Shown here: in pieces, positions 35,738-44,821 of the stretch
Position numbering within the stretch: position 1 is the first letter of the stretch
How the letters are laid out: the number at the start of each line of letters is the position of its first letter
DNA from: Synechococcus sp. 1G10
GTDB lineage: Bacteria; Cyanobacteriota; Cyanobacteriia; PCC-6307; Cyanobiaceae
Length of the DNA stretch: 64,000 bases
Reading direction: 5' to 3'
NCBI RefSeq assembly: GCF_002252625.1
Contig: NZ_NQKW01000011.1
Location: forward strand, 21,512-85,511
Notes under the pieces: model-generated
The model's database searches: none
Seen by the model: the letters and a program-made list of their open reading frames with translations, nothing else
What the model was told of the DNA's origin: nothing
Translations under genes and position numbers: made by a program

Positions 35738-37246
35738 ATGCCCAACGGACAGCCCAACATCCTCATCCTCTGGGGCGATGACATCGGCCAGAGCAACCTG
35801 AGCTGCTACAGCGATGGCCTGATGGGGTATCAGACCCCCAACATCGACCGCGTCGCCAAGGAGGGCGGCCGCTTCATCCATTACTACGCCGAGCAGAGCT
35901 GCACCGCCGGGAGGGCAGCCTTCATCACCGGCCAGAGCGTCTTCCGCACCGGCCTGAGCAAGGTGGGCCTGCCGGGCGCCGCGGCGGGCTTCCAGGCCGA
36001 GGATCCCACCATCGCCGAGCTGCTCCAGCCGCTGGGCTACCGCACCGGCCAGTTCGGCAAGAACCACTTCGGCGACCGCGACGAGCATCTGCCGACGATG
36101 CACGGCTTCGATGAGTTCTTCGGCAACCTCTATCACCTCAACGCCGAGGAAGAACCCGAGCTGCGCGACTATCCCAAAGAAGACGATCCTGAGTTCCCGA
36201 ACTTCCGCAAGCGTTTTGCCCCGCGCGGTGTGCTGCACTGCTGGGCCAACGGTGACGGCACCCAGCGGATCGAGAACACCGGCCCGCTCACCAAGAAGCG
36301 GATGGAAACCGCCGACGAGGAGTTCATGGCCGAGGCCAAGCGCTTCATCCGCGATGCGGTGGCCTCCGGTGAGCCCTTCTTCGTGTGGTTCAACACCACC
36401 CACATGCACTTCCGCACCCACGCGCGGCCCCAGGATGTGGGCCAGTCAGGGCGTTGGCAGTCGGAGTACCACGACGTGATGATCTATCACGACAACTGCA
36501 TCGGCCAGATGCTGGATCTGGTGGATGAGCTGGGCATCGCGGGCGACACGATCGTGATGTACAGCACCGACAACGGCCCGCACATGAACAGCTGGCCCGA
36601 TGCCGGCATGACCCCCTTCCGCAACGAGAAGAACTCCAACTGGGAGGGGGCCTACCGGGTGCCCGCCCTGGTGCGCTGGCCGGGCCAGATCGAACCCGGC
36701 ACCCTGTTCACGGGCGTTGTCAGCCATCTCGACTGGCTGCCCACGCTGCTGGCCGCCGCCGGCGAGCCCGAGATCAAGCAGAAGCTGCTCGATGGCCATC
36801 AGGTGGGAAGCAAGAACTTCCACATCCACCTCGATGGCTACAACATGCTCGATTACTGGACGGGCAAGGCAGGCAAGAGCCCCAGGGTGGAGTTCTTCTA
36901 CTTCTCTGACGACGGCGATCTGACCGGTCTGCGCTACGACAACTGGAAGTTCGTGTTCGCCGAGCAGCGCGTGGCCGGCTCGCTGCAGGTGTGGGCCGAG
37001 CCCTTCACCGTCCTGCGGCTGCCGAAGATCTTCAACCTGCTCACCGATCCCTACGAGCGGGCCGACATCACCTCCAACACCTACTGGGACTGGATGCTCG
37101 ACCACGCCTTCATGCTGGTCCCGGCGCAGTCCTTCGTGGCGGAGTTCCTCGGGTCGTTCAAGGACTACCCCCCCCGCCAGAAGGCCGCCAGCTTCACGGT
37201 GGGTGATGTGCTCGAGAAGATGGTCTCCGCCGGGGGCGCGAGCTGA
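35738..37246 (+). CDS. Sulfatase, C-x-A-x-R type (502 aa)
   Basis: 502 residues from ATG 35738, chosen because the conserved domain starts right there (PNILILWGDDIGQSNLSCYSD with Asp14-Asp15). The formylglycine site is Cys55 in QSCTAGRAAFITGQ, the C-x-A-x-R variant rather than C-x-P-x-R. FGKNHFGDRDEHLPT and MYSTDNGPHMNSWPD carry further active-site residues. No signal peptide. Closely related to the next gene, with the shared SCTAGRAAFITGQ and the GLPGA-type loop. It starts 91 bases from the AraC gene on the other strand and is followed 89 bases later by its paralogue. Confidence 0.9.
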   Translation: MPNGQPNILILWGDDIGQSNLSCYSDGLMGYQTPNIDRVAKEGGRFIHYYAEQSCTAGRAAFITGQSVFRTGLSKVGLPGAAAGFQAEDPTIAELLQPLGYRTGQFGKNHFGDRDEHLPTMHGFDEFFGNLYHLNAEEEPELRDYPKEDDPEFPNFRKRFAPRGVLHCWANGDGTQRIENTGPLTKKRMETADEEFMAEAKRFIRDAVASGEPFFVWFNTTHMHFRTHARPQDVGQSGRWQSEYHDVMIYHDNCIGQMLDLVDELGIAGDTIVMYSTDNGPHMNSWPDAGMTPFRNEKNSNWEGAYRVPALVRWPGQIEPGTLFTGVVSHLDWLPTLLAAAGEPEIKQKLLDGHQVGSKNFHIHLDGYNMLDYWTGKAGKSPRVEFFYFSDDGDLTGLRYDNWKFVFAEQRVAGSLQVWAEPFTVLRLPKIFNLLTDPYERADITSNTYWDWMLDHAFMLVPAQSFVAEFLGSFKDYPPRQKAASFTVGDVLEKMVSAGGAS

Positions 37247-37335
37247 GCTTCCGATGACGGCTGCTTCCAGCATCAGCTGGGAGCAGCTTTTTATGGGATG
37301 GCGATCAACTGCAACCATCAACGAAGGAGTTCAAG

Positions 37336-38802
37336 ATGAGTGAAACCAGCAAACCCAACATCTTGATCATCTGGGGCGACGATGTCGGCATGTGGAACAT
37401 CAGCGCCTACCACCGCGGAATGATGGGTGGCAGCACGCCGAACATCGACCGGATCGGCAGGGAGGGCATGACCTTCATGGATCACTACGGCGAGGCCTCC
37501 TGCACGGCGGGACGCGCGGCGTTCATCACGGGGCAGTACCCGATCCGGGTGGGTCTGGCCACCGTCGGCCTGCCGGGTGCGGAACAGGGCCTCAGCAAGG
37601 CTGATCCAACGCTGGCCAGCCTGCTCAAACCGCTCGGTTACGCCACGGGACAGTTTGGCAAGAACCACCTGGGCGATCGCGATGAGCACCTGCCCACCGC
37701 CCACGGCTTCGATGAGTTCTTCGGCATCCTGTATCACCTCAATGCCGGGGAATACACGGAGCAGTACGACTTTCCGAAAGACCCCGAAGTCGCCAAGCAG
37801 TTCGCCCAGCGCGGCGTCATTCACTCCTGGGCACATCCGGATGGCACGCAGAAGATTGAAGACAAAGGCCCGTTCGGGCAGCAGCGCCAGCGGACGCTGG
37901 ATGCTGAAATCCTTGTGGAATCCAAGCGCTTCATCAACGACGCGGTTGAGTCAGACACACCGTTCTTCGTCTGGCACAACACCACGCGGATGCACTACCG
38001 CACCAACCTGTCGCCCAAGTACGAGGGCAAGAGTGGCTATGGCCTCTATGCCGACGGCATGATGGAACTCGACGACACAGTCGGCGAACTCCTCAAGCAG
38101 CTCGACGACCTAGGTGTCGCGGACAACACGATCGTGATGTTCTCCACTGACAACGGTCCGGCCATGAACAGTTGGCCCGATGGCGGCAACACCCCGTTCG
38201 GCGGTGAGAAAGGCGTCGGCGGCAAGGAAGGCGGTTTCCGCGTGCCGATGCTGGTCAAGTGGCCCGGCAGGATCCCCGCGGGCCAGACGACCGGTGAGTT
38301 CATGACCATGCAGGACTGGATTCCCACCCTCATGGCCGCCGCCGGCGAGCCGAACGTGAAGGAGAAGCTCCTCACCAGTTACCAGGCCGGTGACCAGACC
38401 TACACCCGCATCCACCTGGATGGGTACGACCAGACCGACCTGATCACCGGCAAGGGCAAGTCCAAGCGCAAGGAGTTCTACTACTTCACTGAAACCAAGC
38501 TCCACGGCATCCGCTACGGCGACTGGAAGTTCCTGTTCGTCAAGCAGGACAAGTGGTTCAACGGCGTCCAGCAGAACATGGTGACGCCGCTGGTCACCAA
38601 CCTGAAGCTTGATCCGTTCGAGCGCATGCATGAGGCACGCGGTTTCGACGAATGGCAGGAGAACCACGCCTGGACCTATGCACCCGCCTTCGCTCAGGTC
38701 GGCGTGCTGATGAAGTCGCTCAAGGAGTATCCGCCGCGCATGGCGAGCCTGGACTTCGATATCGACGAAGCCATGAAGTCGCTCACACCCAAGGGGGATT
38801 GA
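37336..38802 (+). CDS. Sulfatase, C-x-A-x-R type (488 aa)
   Basis: 488 residues from ATG 37336, preceded by AAGGAG at a normal ribosome-binding distance. Metal motif PNILIIWGDDVGMWN (Asp15-Asp16), formylglycine site Cys56 in EASCTAGRAAFITGQ, FGKNHLGDRDEHLPT, and the second metal motif MFSTDNGPAMNSWPD. No export signal. The gene pairs with the 502-residue sulfatase upstream and is followed by two DUF1254-type genes in the same direction, which suggests one transcription unit. Substrate unknown. Confidence 0.9.
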   Translation: MSETSKPNILIIWGDDVGMWNISAYHRGMMGGSTPNIDRIGREGMTFMDHYGEASCTAGRAAFITGQYPIRVGLATVGLPGAEQGLSKADPTLASLLKPLGYATGQFGKNHLGDRDEHLPTAHGFDEFFGILYHLNAGEYTEQYDFPKDPEVAKQFAQRGVIHSWAHPDGTQKIEDKGPFGQQRQRTLDAEILVESKRFINDAVESDTPFFVWHNTTRMHYRTNLSPKYEGKSGYGLYADGMMELDDTVGELLKQLDDLGVADNTIVMFSTDNGPAMNSWPDGGNTPFGGEKGVGGKEGGFRVPMLVKWPGRIPAGQTTGEFMTMQDWIPTLMAAAGEPNVKEKLLTSYQAGDQTYTRIHLDGYDQTDLITGKGKSKRKEFYYFTETKLHGIRYGDWKFLFVKQDKWFNGVQQNMVTPLVTNLKLDPFERMHEARGFDEWQENHAWTYAPAFAQVGVLMKSLKEYPPRMASLDFDIDEAMKSLTPKGD

Positions 38803-38894
38803 GACCGCTTCAGGTCGTTCACGCTTGGCCAGCTGAACCAGAGCTTTAGCTGGCGCAATTAAGCAGGCTCATGAAACCATAAGGAGAGATCAGG

Positions 38895-39971
38895 ATGGAT
38901 CGCACCACCTTCAGTGCCTTGAACCTCGCTGGCGTTGTGATGGCGTTGTGCGGGGCGACCGTCGCACAGCCAGTCTGCGCGCAAAGCCCCGTTCCCAAGC
39001 AGAACATGACGCAATTACGCCCCCCTCAAGGCGGTGTCAAGGTGACGCCAAAAACCTACATCCGGGCCGAAACCGATCGGCAGTTCGCCGAGATCGTGAA
39101 AATGGCTGGGGGCATCAATCGCTTCTATCACTTCCGCACTCCCACGCCGCTCGATAAGCAGAACGTCGTGAGGATGAACCGCGATACGCTTTACTCCATG
39201 GGCGTTGTCGATACATCCAAAGGCGCAACAATTACTGTCCCTGAATTACCAAAAGATCGCTACGCATCGGTGTATCTCGTGGACAACGACCACTACACAC
39301 CGTTCGTGATCTACACCGCTGGAACTCACGAACTGCCGAAAGACACCAAATATCTGGCCATCGGAGTGCGCATCCAGGTGCTCAATCCGAAAGACCCAGG
39401 CGAAATCGCCTTGATTAACACGTTGCAGGATCAGTTCGTCATCAAGGCGGGCAGCGCCGATCCACTGCCCGCATTCAAGTGGGACCGTCCGTCGCTGAAG
39501 GCCATGACCGCTCAGTATGAAAAGGATTCTGCGCAATACAGCAGTTGGAAGGGGATGCAGGGGCCACGCGGCAAGGTTGATGAAAAGACCCGTCACATTG
39601 CTGCCGCGGCGGCCTGGGGGCTCTTCCCTGAATGGGATGCCACCTACCTGAACTACAACGGGGGCCATGATCCAAAGGTGTGCCACAAAGCCACCTACGC
39701 CGTGCCGGAGAACAAAGCCTTCTGGTCGATTTTGATTTACGGCAACGACGGCTTCATCAAGAGAGAGAACAGTCTGGTCAATTCCTCGAATGTGAAGCTG
39801 AATGCCGATGGCACGTTCACCGTGTCTTTCGGATCGAAGGAGGTTTGTGGCGACGTCTCCAACCGGCTGGATGTGACCGATGGCTGGAACTTCCTGATGC
39901 GCATATACCGCCCGGGGCCGTCTGTTCTGGACGGAAGCTACAAGCTGCCTAAGGCAACGCCCATTCAATGA
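38895..39971 (+). CDS. DUF1254-type secreted protein (358 aa)
   Basis: 358 residues from ATG 38895 after a clear AAGGAGAG ribosome-binding site. The signal peptide is FSALNLAGVVMALCGATVAQPVCAQ. The mature protein has the DUF1254/DUF1214 type pattern: RAETDRQFAEIVKMAGGINRF, VVRMNRDTLYSMGVVDTSKG, a Trp/Gly-rich middle (HIAAAAAWGLFPEWDATYLNY), and a terminal beta-rich YGNDGFIKRENSLVNSSN to WNFLMRIYRPGPSVLDG. The function of the family is unknown. Downstream of the sulfatase pair and 6 bases before a paralogue, so probably in the same operon. Confidence 0.8.
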   Translation: MDRTTFSALNLAGVVMALCGATVAQPVCAQSPVPKQNMTQLRPPQGGVKVTPKTYIRAETDRQFAEIVKMAGGINRFYHFRTPTPLDKQNVVRMNRDTLYSMGVVDTSKGATITVPELPKDRYASVYLVDNDHYTPFVIYTAGTHELPKDTKYLAIGVRIQVLNPKDPGEIALINTLQDQFVIKAGSADPLPAFKWDRPSLKAMTAQYEKDSAQYSSWKGMQGPRGKVDEKTRHIAAAAAWGLFPEWDATYLNYNGGHDPKVCHKATYAVPENKAFWSILIYGNDGFIKRENSLVNSSNVKLNADGTFTVSFGSKEVCGDVSNRLDVTDGWNFLMRIYRPGPSVLDGSYKLPKATPIQ

Positions 39972-39977
39972 GCAGAG

Positions 39978-40976
39978 ATGACAAACTCAACATTCGCTTC
40001 ACCGTCTGATTTTGGAGTGACAGACACCGCTTACAAAGTCTCGGAGACTGATTTCAACATCAAACGCAGCCTTGCCAAGGCGGGTATCAATGCGTGGGCG
40101 CACCAGCGCGACGTCAGCAATGTCAAGACACAGCAGGTCATCCGGGAGAATCAGGATGTCATCTATTCCAGCGCCGTCGTTGACGTCCGGAACGGTGCGA
40201 CCTTCTCCGTACCCAACAGCAACACCTATCACATCATCGAGATCATCGACCAGCAGAACTACATCGTTGGCGTGGTGTATCCCGGCAAAACTCTCACCAT
40301 TACGCCCGACAATCTGACATACGGCAATTACGTCTATCTCAACATGCGCATCCGAAAGCTTCCGGAAGAGCAGGGTGGACTCGCTGCCACCCACACCCTT
40401 CAGGGGATGGCAACCATCGAGGCGGCCTCAGCCGTTCCCTATGAAGCCCCCGATATTGTGATCGATCAGAAGCAGATGGAGGCGATCCGTATGGCGCTGA
40501 TCAAGGACGTTCAGGCTGGAAAACTGCCTGACACCAGCAGGGCCCAGGGCGGAGTGACGGATACCGAACCGCAGGATCATCTCTACGCCACCGCCTACGG
40601 ATGGGGCGGTCTCTCAGTCGAACATGCAGCCTACGCTCCGATCGCGAATCGTACGGAGATCAAGGAGGGCAAGGCGTTGCCATCGAGCCTCACCTTTGTG
40701 CCGCCGGAAATCGATCATGACCGAGGCGGTTTCTGGTCGATCACCACTTACAACAGTGAAGGCTGGCTGGCCAGGGACAAGGCCGCCCTATCGAATTCTG
40801 AGGCAACTCCCAACCCAGACGGGTCCTACACGATCCGGTTCAATTCTCCAGGCAGTGCGAACAACGTCGAGACACCTTCACCCTTCAGCGCCCTGCTGCG
40901 TATCTACGTTCCCAGGTCAAAGGAGAGTGCCATCCAGTTTCTAAAGAATGACAGCAAGACTCTGCTGATTCAATAG
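39978..40976 (+). CDS. DUF1254-type protein without signal peptide (332 aa)
   Basis: 332 residues from ATG 39978. A paralogue of the gene before it: DTAYKVSETDFNIKRSLAKAG, VIRENQDVIYSSAVVDVRNGA, ATAYGWGGLSVEHAAYAP, GGFWSITTYNSEGWLARDKAAL and a closing LRIYVPRSKESAIQF. Unlike the first copy it begins without a hydrophobic leader, so it should stay in the cytoplasm unless it starts elsewhere. A secreted and a cytoplasmic version side by side is unusual. The 300 bases after its stop hold no complete gene. Confidence 0.78.
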   Translation: MTNSTFASPSDFGVTDTAYKVSETDFNIKRSLAKAGINAWAHQRDVSNVKTQQVIRENQDVIYSSAVVDVRNGATFSVPNSNTYHIIEIIDQQNYIVGVVYPGKTLTITPDNLTYGNYVYLNMRIRKLPEEQGGLAATHTLQGMATIEAASAVPYEAPDIVIDQKQMEAIRMALIKDVQAGKLPDTSRAQGGVTDTEPQDHLYATAYGWGGLSVEHAAYAPIANRTEIKEGKALPSSLTFVPPEIDHDRGGFWSITTYNSEGWLARDKAALSNSEATPNPDGSYTIRFNSPGSANNVETPSPFSALLRIYVPRSKESAIQFLKNDSKTLLIQ

Positions 40977-41204
40977 CCATGATCTCGCAAAAGGTGGCGT
41001 TTCGATCTGGTGCCACCATAGAAGCCGACGTCAAGGGAGTGGCTGTCATGTCACTTCAGAGTGGCGTGAGTGATGGGGCTTGGTAGACCACTAATATCAA
41101 GATCCAGTGCATGTGGTCTGCAGCGTTGGGCTCTGGCCTCACACCTCCGGGTGGTCCCGGCCGATCGGCCAGGGTATCCGGCCGCCAAGCCAGGAGCCCT
41201 GCCT

Positions 41205-41258
41205 GGCAAGGTGGTGAAGGGGAGAATCACCTCCACCGGCCACATGGGCTTCCGTTGA
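41205..41258 (+). pseudogene. Remnant of a formylglycine-generating enzyme gene (3' end)
   Basis: The frame GKVVKGRITSTGHMGFR followed by a stop aligns with two parts of the C-terminus of the intact enzyme at 43804-44817 (RKVVKGGSYLC and DTSTSHMGFRC), with the Cys-containing segment between them deleted. DNA identity is strong in GCAAGGTGGTGAAGGG and in CCACATGGGCTT. The rest of the 300-base gap 40977-41276 shows nothing I recognise. Confidence 0.75.
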
Positions 41259-41276
41259 ATCGTGAGGAGCTGACCC

Positions 41277-41675
41277 GTGCTTGAGATCCCCCTTGTGGAA
41301 TGGCTGGAAGTTTTCGCCGTTGGCCTGCGCTTAGTGCTGGAGAGTGTCTCGGTGGTGTGCGTGGCGCTGGGGTTCCTGGCCACTGTGCGCCAGACGCTTC
41401 GCCTGCGCCGGAGCAGCCAACCCCGGGGCCGGCGATTCAACAGCATCCGACTCACCTTCGGCAGCTGGCTGTCGATGGCGCTGGAGTTTCAGCTGGCCGC
41501 AGATATCGTGGCCACCACAACAGCACCATCCAGTCAGAACCTGATCCAGCTGGGGGTGATCGCTGTGATCAGGACCTTCCTCAACGTCTTTCTCGGCCGG
41601 GAAGTGGAAGCGGAACAGAAGTTCGAAGAGGCCCAGTCCCAGCAGAATTCCAACATCTCCATCACCCCCATCTGA
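41277..41675 (+). CDS. DUF1622 membrane protein
   Basis: 132 residues from a GTG at 41277, with GAGGAGC at ribosome-binding distance. One N-terminal membrane segment (VFAVGLRLVLESVSVVCVALGFLA), a basic loop, then a second hydrophobic region (LTFGSWLSMALEFQLAADIVATT) and a third weaker one (LIQLGVIAVIRTFLNVFLGRE). The RLTFGSWLSMALEFQLAADI segment is typical of DUF1622. Function unknown; it is a small inner-membrane protein. Convergent with the MscS channel, with 121 bases between. Confidence 0.8.
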   Translation: MLEIPLVEWLEVFAVGLRLVLESVSVVCVALGFLATVRQTLRLRRSSQPRGRRFNSIRLTFGSWLSMALEFQLAADIVATTTAPSSQNLIQLGVIAVIRTFLNVFLGREVEAEQKFEEAQSQQNSNISITPI

Positions 41676-41796
41676 TGGCCAACCTCAGCAACGAACTGGC
41701 CCATTGGCACTACGTCGTGGCGTCGTGGTGTTGTCCTGCTTGTCAGTGGGATTCCGATCAGCGAATCGCTCCAACGACGACCTCTCGGTTGCCCCC

Positions 41797-43470
41797 TCAC
41801 CCGTCTTGGCCGGTGACCTTCGGGACGGTGCTGCGGTTGCCATTGCGAATGGCGTGATAGCCGGGGGAGAGGATTTCCACGCCGGCGGCCGCGAACTGGT
41901 CCTGGATGGCCGCCAGAAGGCCCGAGAAGGTGAGACGGTAGGTGTCCACATTTTCTACGCAGGCATTGAGCTCGTAGCTGATGTGGAAGTCGTTTAGAGA
42001 GGTCTGCAGCACGAAAGCCGGCAGCTCCTGGCTGATGCCTGCAGTGGCGTGGGCCGCGTCCAGCATCAGTTGGTGCACCTGTCGCCAGGGCACGTCGTAG
42101 CCGATGGTGACGGTGGCGGCGATCACAACTGGTTTGCCGAGCTCCCGTCTGGCGAGGGTGTAATTGACGATCGAAGCCCCCAGCACGGTGGCGTTGGGGA
42201 TATTGACCAGCTCATTCCAGGGTGTTCTCAGGCGCGTGGTCAGCAAGGCCGTGTCTTCCACGATGCCGATCGTGTCGTTGATCTTCACCCGATCACCCTC
42301 CTGATAGGCGCGGGTATAGGTGAGCATCAGGCCGCCGATCAGGTTGGAGGCCACGGCGCTCGAGCCCAGGGCCGCAAGCACCCCCAGGAACAGACCGGCC
42401 CCCTGAAAGGCCTTGCTGCTGGTCCCCGGCACATAGGGATAGGCGAACACCAGCCCTCCCAGAAGGATCATGATCGCCACCAGTCGGGCGGTGGGCCGAG
42501 CCCATTCCGGGTAGAACCAGCTGAGGCGCAGCCGTTGCAGCTCGATCGAGCGGAACCAGGCATTGCTGGCCCTCACGAGCACAACGGTGAAGGCAAGAAT
42601 CAAAGCCAGGGTGATCAGATCAGGAATCGAGGCCACGAACGCATTGAGCGCGCCACTGATCAAGCGGAGGATCTGCGCCTTCAGGGTTTCTGAAACGGCC
42701 TGGGTTGGAGGAAACAGCCCGAGGAACAGGGGGATGAACAGGTAGCTGACCACCGCCAGAACCACCGCGTTCACCCCCCGCCGCAGCAGATCCAGCAGGG
42801 TCCGTTCCTGGTCAGCGGCGAGCAGCTCGCTGCCGCCGATCTGCACCCCGTCCAGGCGGGGATTGGCGGGGGCGTGAATCCAGGCAGCCAGACGGCGATT
42901 GAGCGCCAGCTGCCCCCGCAGCCAGAGGACGTAGCCCCCCAGAGTCAGCAGAGCGAGGGCCGTTCCCCGCAGCCAGTCCTGGCCCCGGTGAGTGCTTCGG
43001 TAGCGCTTGATCGAGGCCCGGATCTGCTCCAGATAGCGCTGGGCCAGCTCCTGGCGGCTCTGCTGAAACAGGTTGGCGTTGCGCTCGTCGACGGCCAATT
43101 TGATAACAAACCGGCCGCCCCTGAACAAGCCGATCTCGGTGTAAGGAGGGGCTTCCCGGAGCACGAGCTGGTCGGGGCTGATCGCGTAGTCGGAAGCGAT
43201 CTGGGCGAGGCTCTGGCTGCCGCGCCGTGCCATCTGCTGGGGGGTCTGGGCGCCGACGGCGGCCCGGATTTCGATCACCTTGCGGCCGTCGAGGGTCACG
43301 AAAGCCGGAGGCTGCTCGGGCGCCTTCGTGGCTGGAGCCTGCCCTGGCTCTACCGATCCGGACGGTGTCGCCGCGAGCAGCAGCGCCAGCAGGGCCGCCG
43401 CCACAAAACCGATGATCCGCATGGACCACGGCGCCGAGCCCTTCACGAACATCTTCGCCATAGTGATCAT
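41797..43470 (-). CDS. MscS-family mechanosensitive channel
   Basis: 557 residues from ATG 43470. N-terminal signal-like segment (SMRIIGFVAAALLALLLAAT), a periplasmic region with RRGSQSLAQIASDYAISPDQL, then membrane segments (ALALLTLGGYVLWLRGQLAL, VNAVVLAVVSYLFIPLFLGLF, IPDLITLALILAFTVVLVRAS, LVAIMILLGGLVFAYPYVPG) and the pore-lining MscS part (GLFLGVLAALGSSAVASNLIG) with VKINDTIGIVED after it. The channel releases solutes under osmotic downshock. A decayed copy of the same gene stands at 14265-15483 in the same orientation, so the sulfatase block lies between two MscS copies. Confidence 0.9.
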   Translation of the reverse strand: MITMAKMFVKGSAPWSMRIIGFVAAALLALLLAATPSGSVEPGQAPATKAPEQPPAFVTLDGRKVIEIRAAVGAQTPQQMARRGSQSLAQIASDYAISPDQLVLREAPPYTEIGLFRGGRFVIKLAVDERNANLFQQSRQELAQRYLEQIRASIKRYRSTHRGQDWLRGTALALLTLGGYVLWLRGQLALNRRLAAWIHAPANPRLDGVQIGGSELLAADQERTLLDLLRRGVNAVVLAVVSYLFIPLFLGLFPPTQAVSETLKAQILRLISGALNAFVASIPDLITLALILAFTVVLVRASNAWFRSIELQRLRLSWFYPEWARPTARLVAIMILLGGLVFAYPYVPGTSSKAFQGAGLFLGVLAALGSSAVASNLIGGLMLTYTRAYQEGDRVKINDTIGIVEDTALLTTRLRTPWNELVNIPNATVLGASIVNYTLARRELGKPVVIAATVTIGYDVPWRQVHQLMLDAAHATAGISQELPAFVLQTSLNDFHISYELNACVENVDTYRLTFSGLLAAIQDQFAAAGVEILSPGYHAIRNGNRSTVPKVTGQDG

Positions 43471-43803
43471 TAGTGAGCTCCTCTGAACCTTATTCAGCAG
43501 GCGTTGACAGAGACTTCCGGAGCCCGTAGCGGCGCCCGTAGTGGCAGCTGTCAGGCGGGCTCAGATTCGTCCAAGAGGCACTCGATACTACCGGGAAATG
43601 CCCGACCGGAACCGTAACCTTTCAGGCCTATTCTGGATCTCCACGCACATGTGCTGGAAACGCCAGAACCAACACAACAACCTCTTGATGAGAGAAATCT
43701 GCATTCACCCGAGTCGCTGCGATTACATTCCATTTCAATCTCAAAGACTCATGCTGAAACGGATGATCATGCAGTGTTTGGCCCTGAGTTCACGATCCTT
43801 TCG
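43471..43803. other. Divergent promoter region between MscS and the FGE operon
   Basis: 333 bases without a supported gene. A frame continuous with the FGE gene extends back to 43651, but its sequence is unlike the enzyme. The part from about 43620 to 43800 is noticeably more AT-rich than the surroundings and is the likely site of the FGE promoter. No clear operator found. Confidence 0.35.
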
Positions 43804-44817
43804 ATGCCCCGTTCTGCGTCCAGGTCACCAGCCGTGAGGGCCACCTTGAAGCCGGCCGCCCCGCGTGGGCCTGGCCGCCCCCCGGCGCGGGACATGGTGT
43901 GGATCCCTGGTGGCAGGTTTGTGATGGGCTCCGACCTCCACTACCCGGAGGAGGCGCCCGCCCACATGGTGAGCGTGGACGGCTTCTGGATCGACCGCTC
44001 ACCGGTCACCAATGCCCAGTTCCTGAAGTTCGTGAAGGCCACCGGACACGTCACCCTGGCCGAGCAGCCTGCTGATCCGGCCCAGTATCCCGATGCGCTG
44101 CCGGAGTTGCTGGTGCCGTCCTCAATCGTGTTCGTGCCGCCGCCCGGACCGATCGGCACCGGCGATCCCTATCGCTGGTGGCAATACATTGCCGGCGCCG
44201 ACTGGCGGCATCCCGAAGGCCCTGGCAGCTCGATCAAGAGCCGCGACCACCATCCCGTGGTGCATGTGGCCCATGCCGACGCGGCGGCCTACGCCGCCTG
44301 GAGCGGCAAGCAGCTCCCCAGCGAAACGGAGTGGGAGCGTGCCGCCTGGGGCGGCCGTGAAGGCGCCGAGTTCGCCTGGGGGGAGGAGCTGCATCCAGGC
44401 GGGCGCCCGGTGGCCAACACCTTCCAGGGCGATTTCCCCCACCACAACAGCCTGCTGGACGGCTACGCGGGCACCTCGCCTGTGGGCGTCTTTCCGGCGA
44501 ACGGCTATGGCTTGTTCGACACCATCGGCAATGTCTGGGAGTGGACCGACAGCTGGTACGCCAACCACGCCCCCATGGCCGAGCAGGAGTTAACGGCTGA
44601 GGGGAGCAGCGGCTGCTGCGACCGAGCGGCTGACGCCCGTGAAGCCAGCATCGACCCCACCAGCCAGCACGGAGCGATGCCGCGCAAGGTGGTGAAGGGC
44701 GGCTCCTATCTCTGCGCCCCCAGCTACTGCCGCCGCTACAGGCCAGCAGCGCGCATGGCCCAGGGCATCGACACCTCCACAAGCCACATGGGCTTTCGCT
44801 GCATCGTGCGCCTCTGA
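43804..44817 (+). CDS. Formylglycine-generating enzyme (sulfatase-modifying factor)
   Basis: 337 residues from ATG 43804. Oxidises the active-site Cys of sulfatases (C-x-P/A-x-R) to formylglycine. The SUMF1/FGE fold is clear: MVWIPGGRFVMGSDLHYPEEAP, VDGFWIDRSPVTNAQFLKFV, HHPVVHVAHADAAAYAAWSGKQLPSE, NVWEWTDSWY. Both catalytic Cys are kept in GGSYLCAPSYCRRYR (Cys304 and Cys309), as in the copper-dependent aerobic enzyme, and the C-terminus is SHMGFRCIVRL. No signal peptide, so it acts on cytoplasmic sulfatases such as the five in this window. First gene of an apparent six-gene run with a pentapeptide protein, a membrane protein and transporters. Confidence 0.93.
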   Translation: MPRSASRSPAVRATLKPAAPRGPGRPPARDMVWIPGGRFVMGSDLHYPEEAPAHMVSVDGFWIDRSPVTNAQFLKFVKATGHVTLAEQPADPAQYPDALPELLVPSSIVFVPPPGPIGTGDPYRWWQYIAGADWRHPEGPGSSIKSRDHHPVVHVAHADAAAYAAWSGKQLPSETEWERAAWGGREGAEFAWGEELHPGGRPVANTFQGDFPHHNSLLDGYAGTSPVGVFPANGYGLFDTIGNVWEWTDSWYANHAPMAEQELTAEGSSGCCDRAADAREASIDPTSQHGAMPRKVVKGGSYLCAPSYCRRYRPAARMAQGIDTSTSHMGFRCIVRL

Positions 44818-44821
44818 AGCC

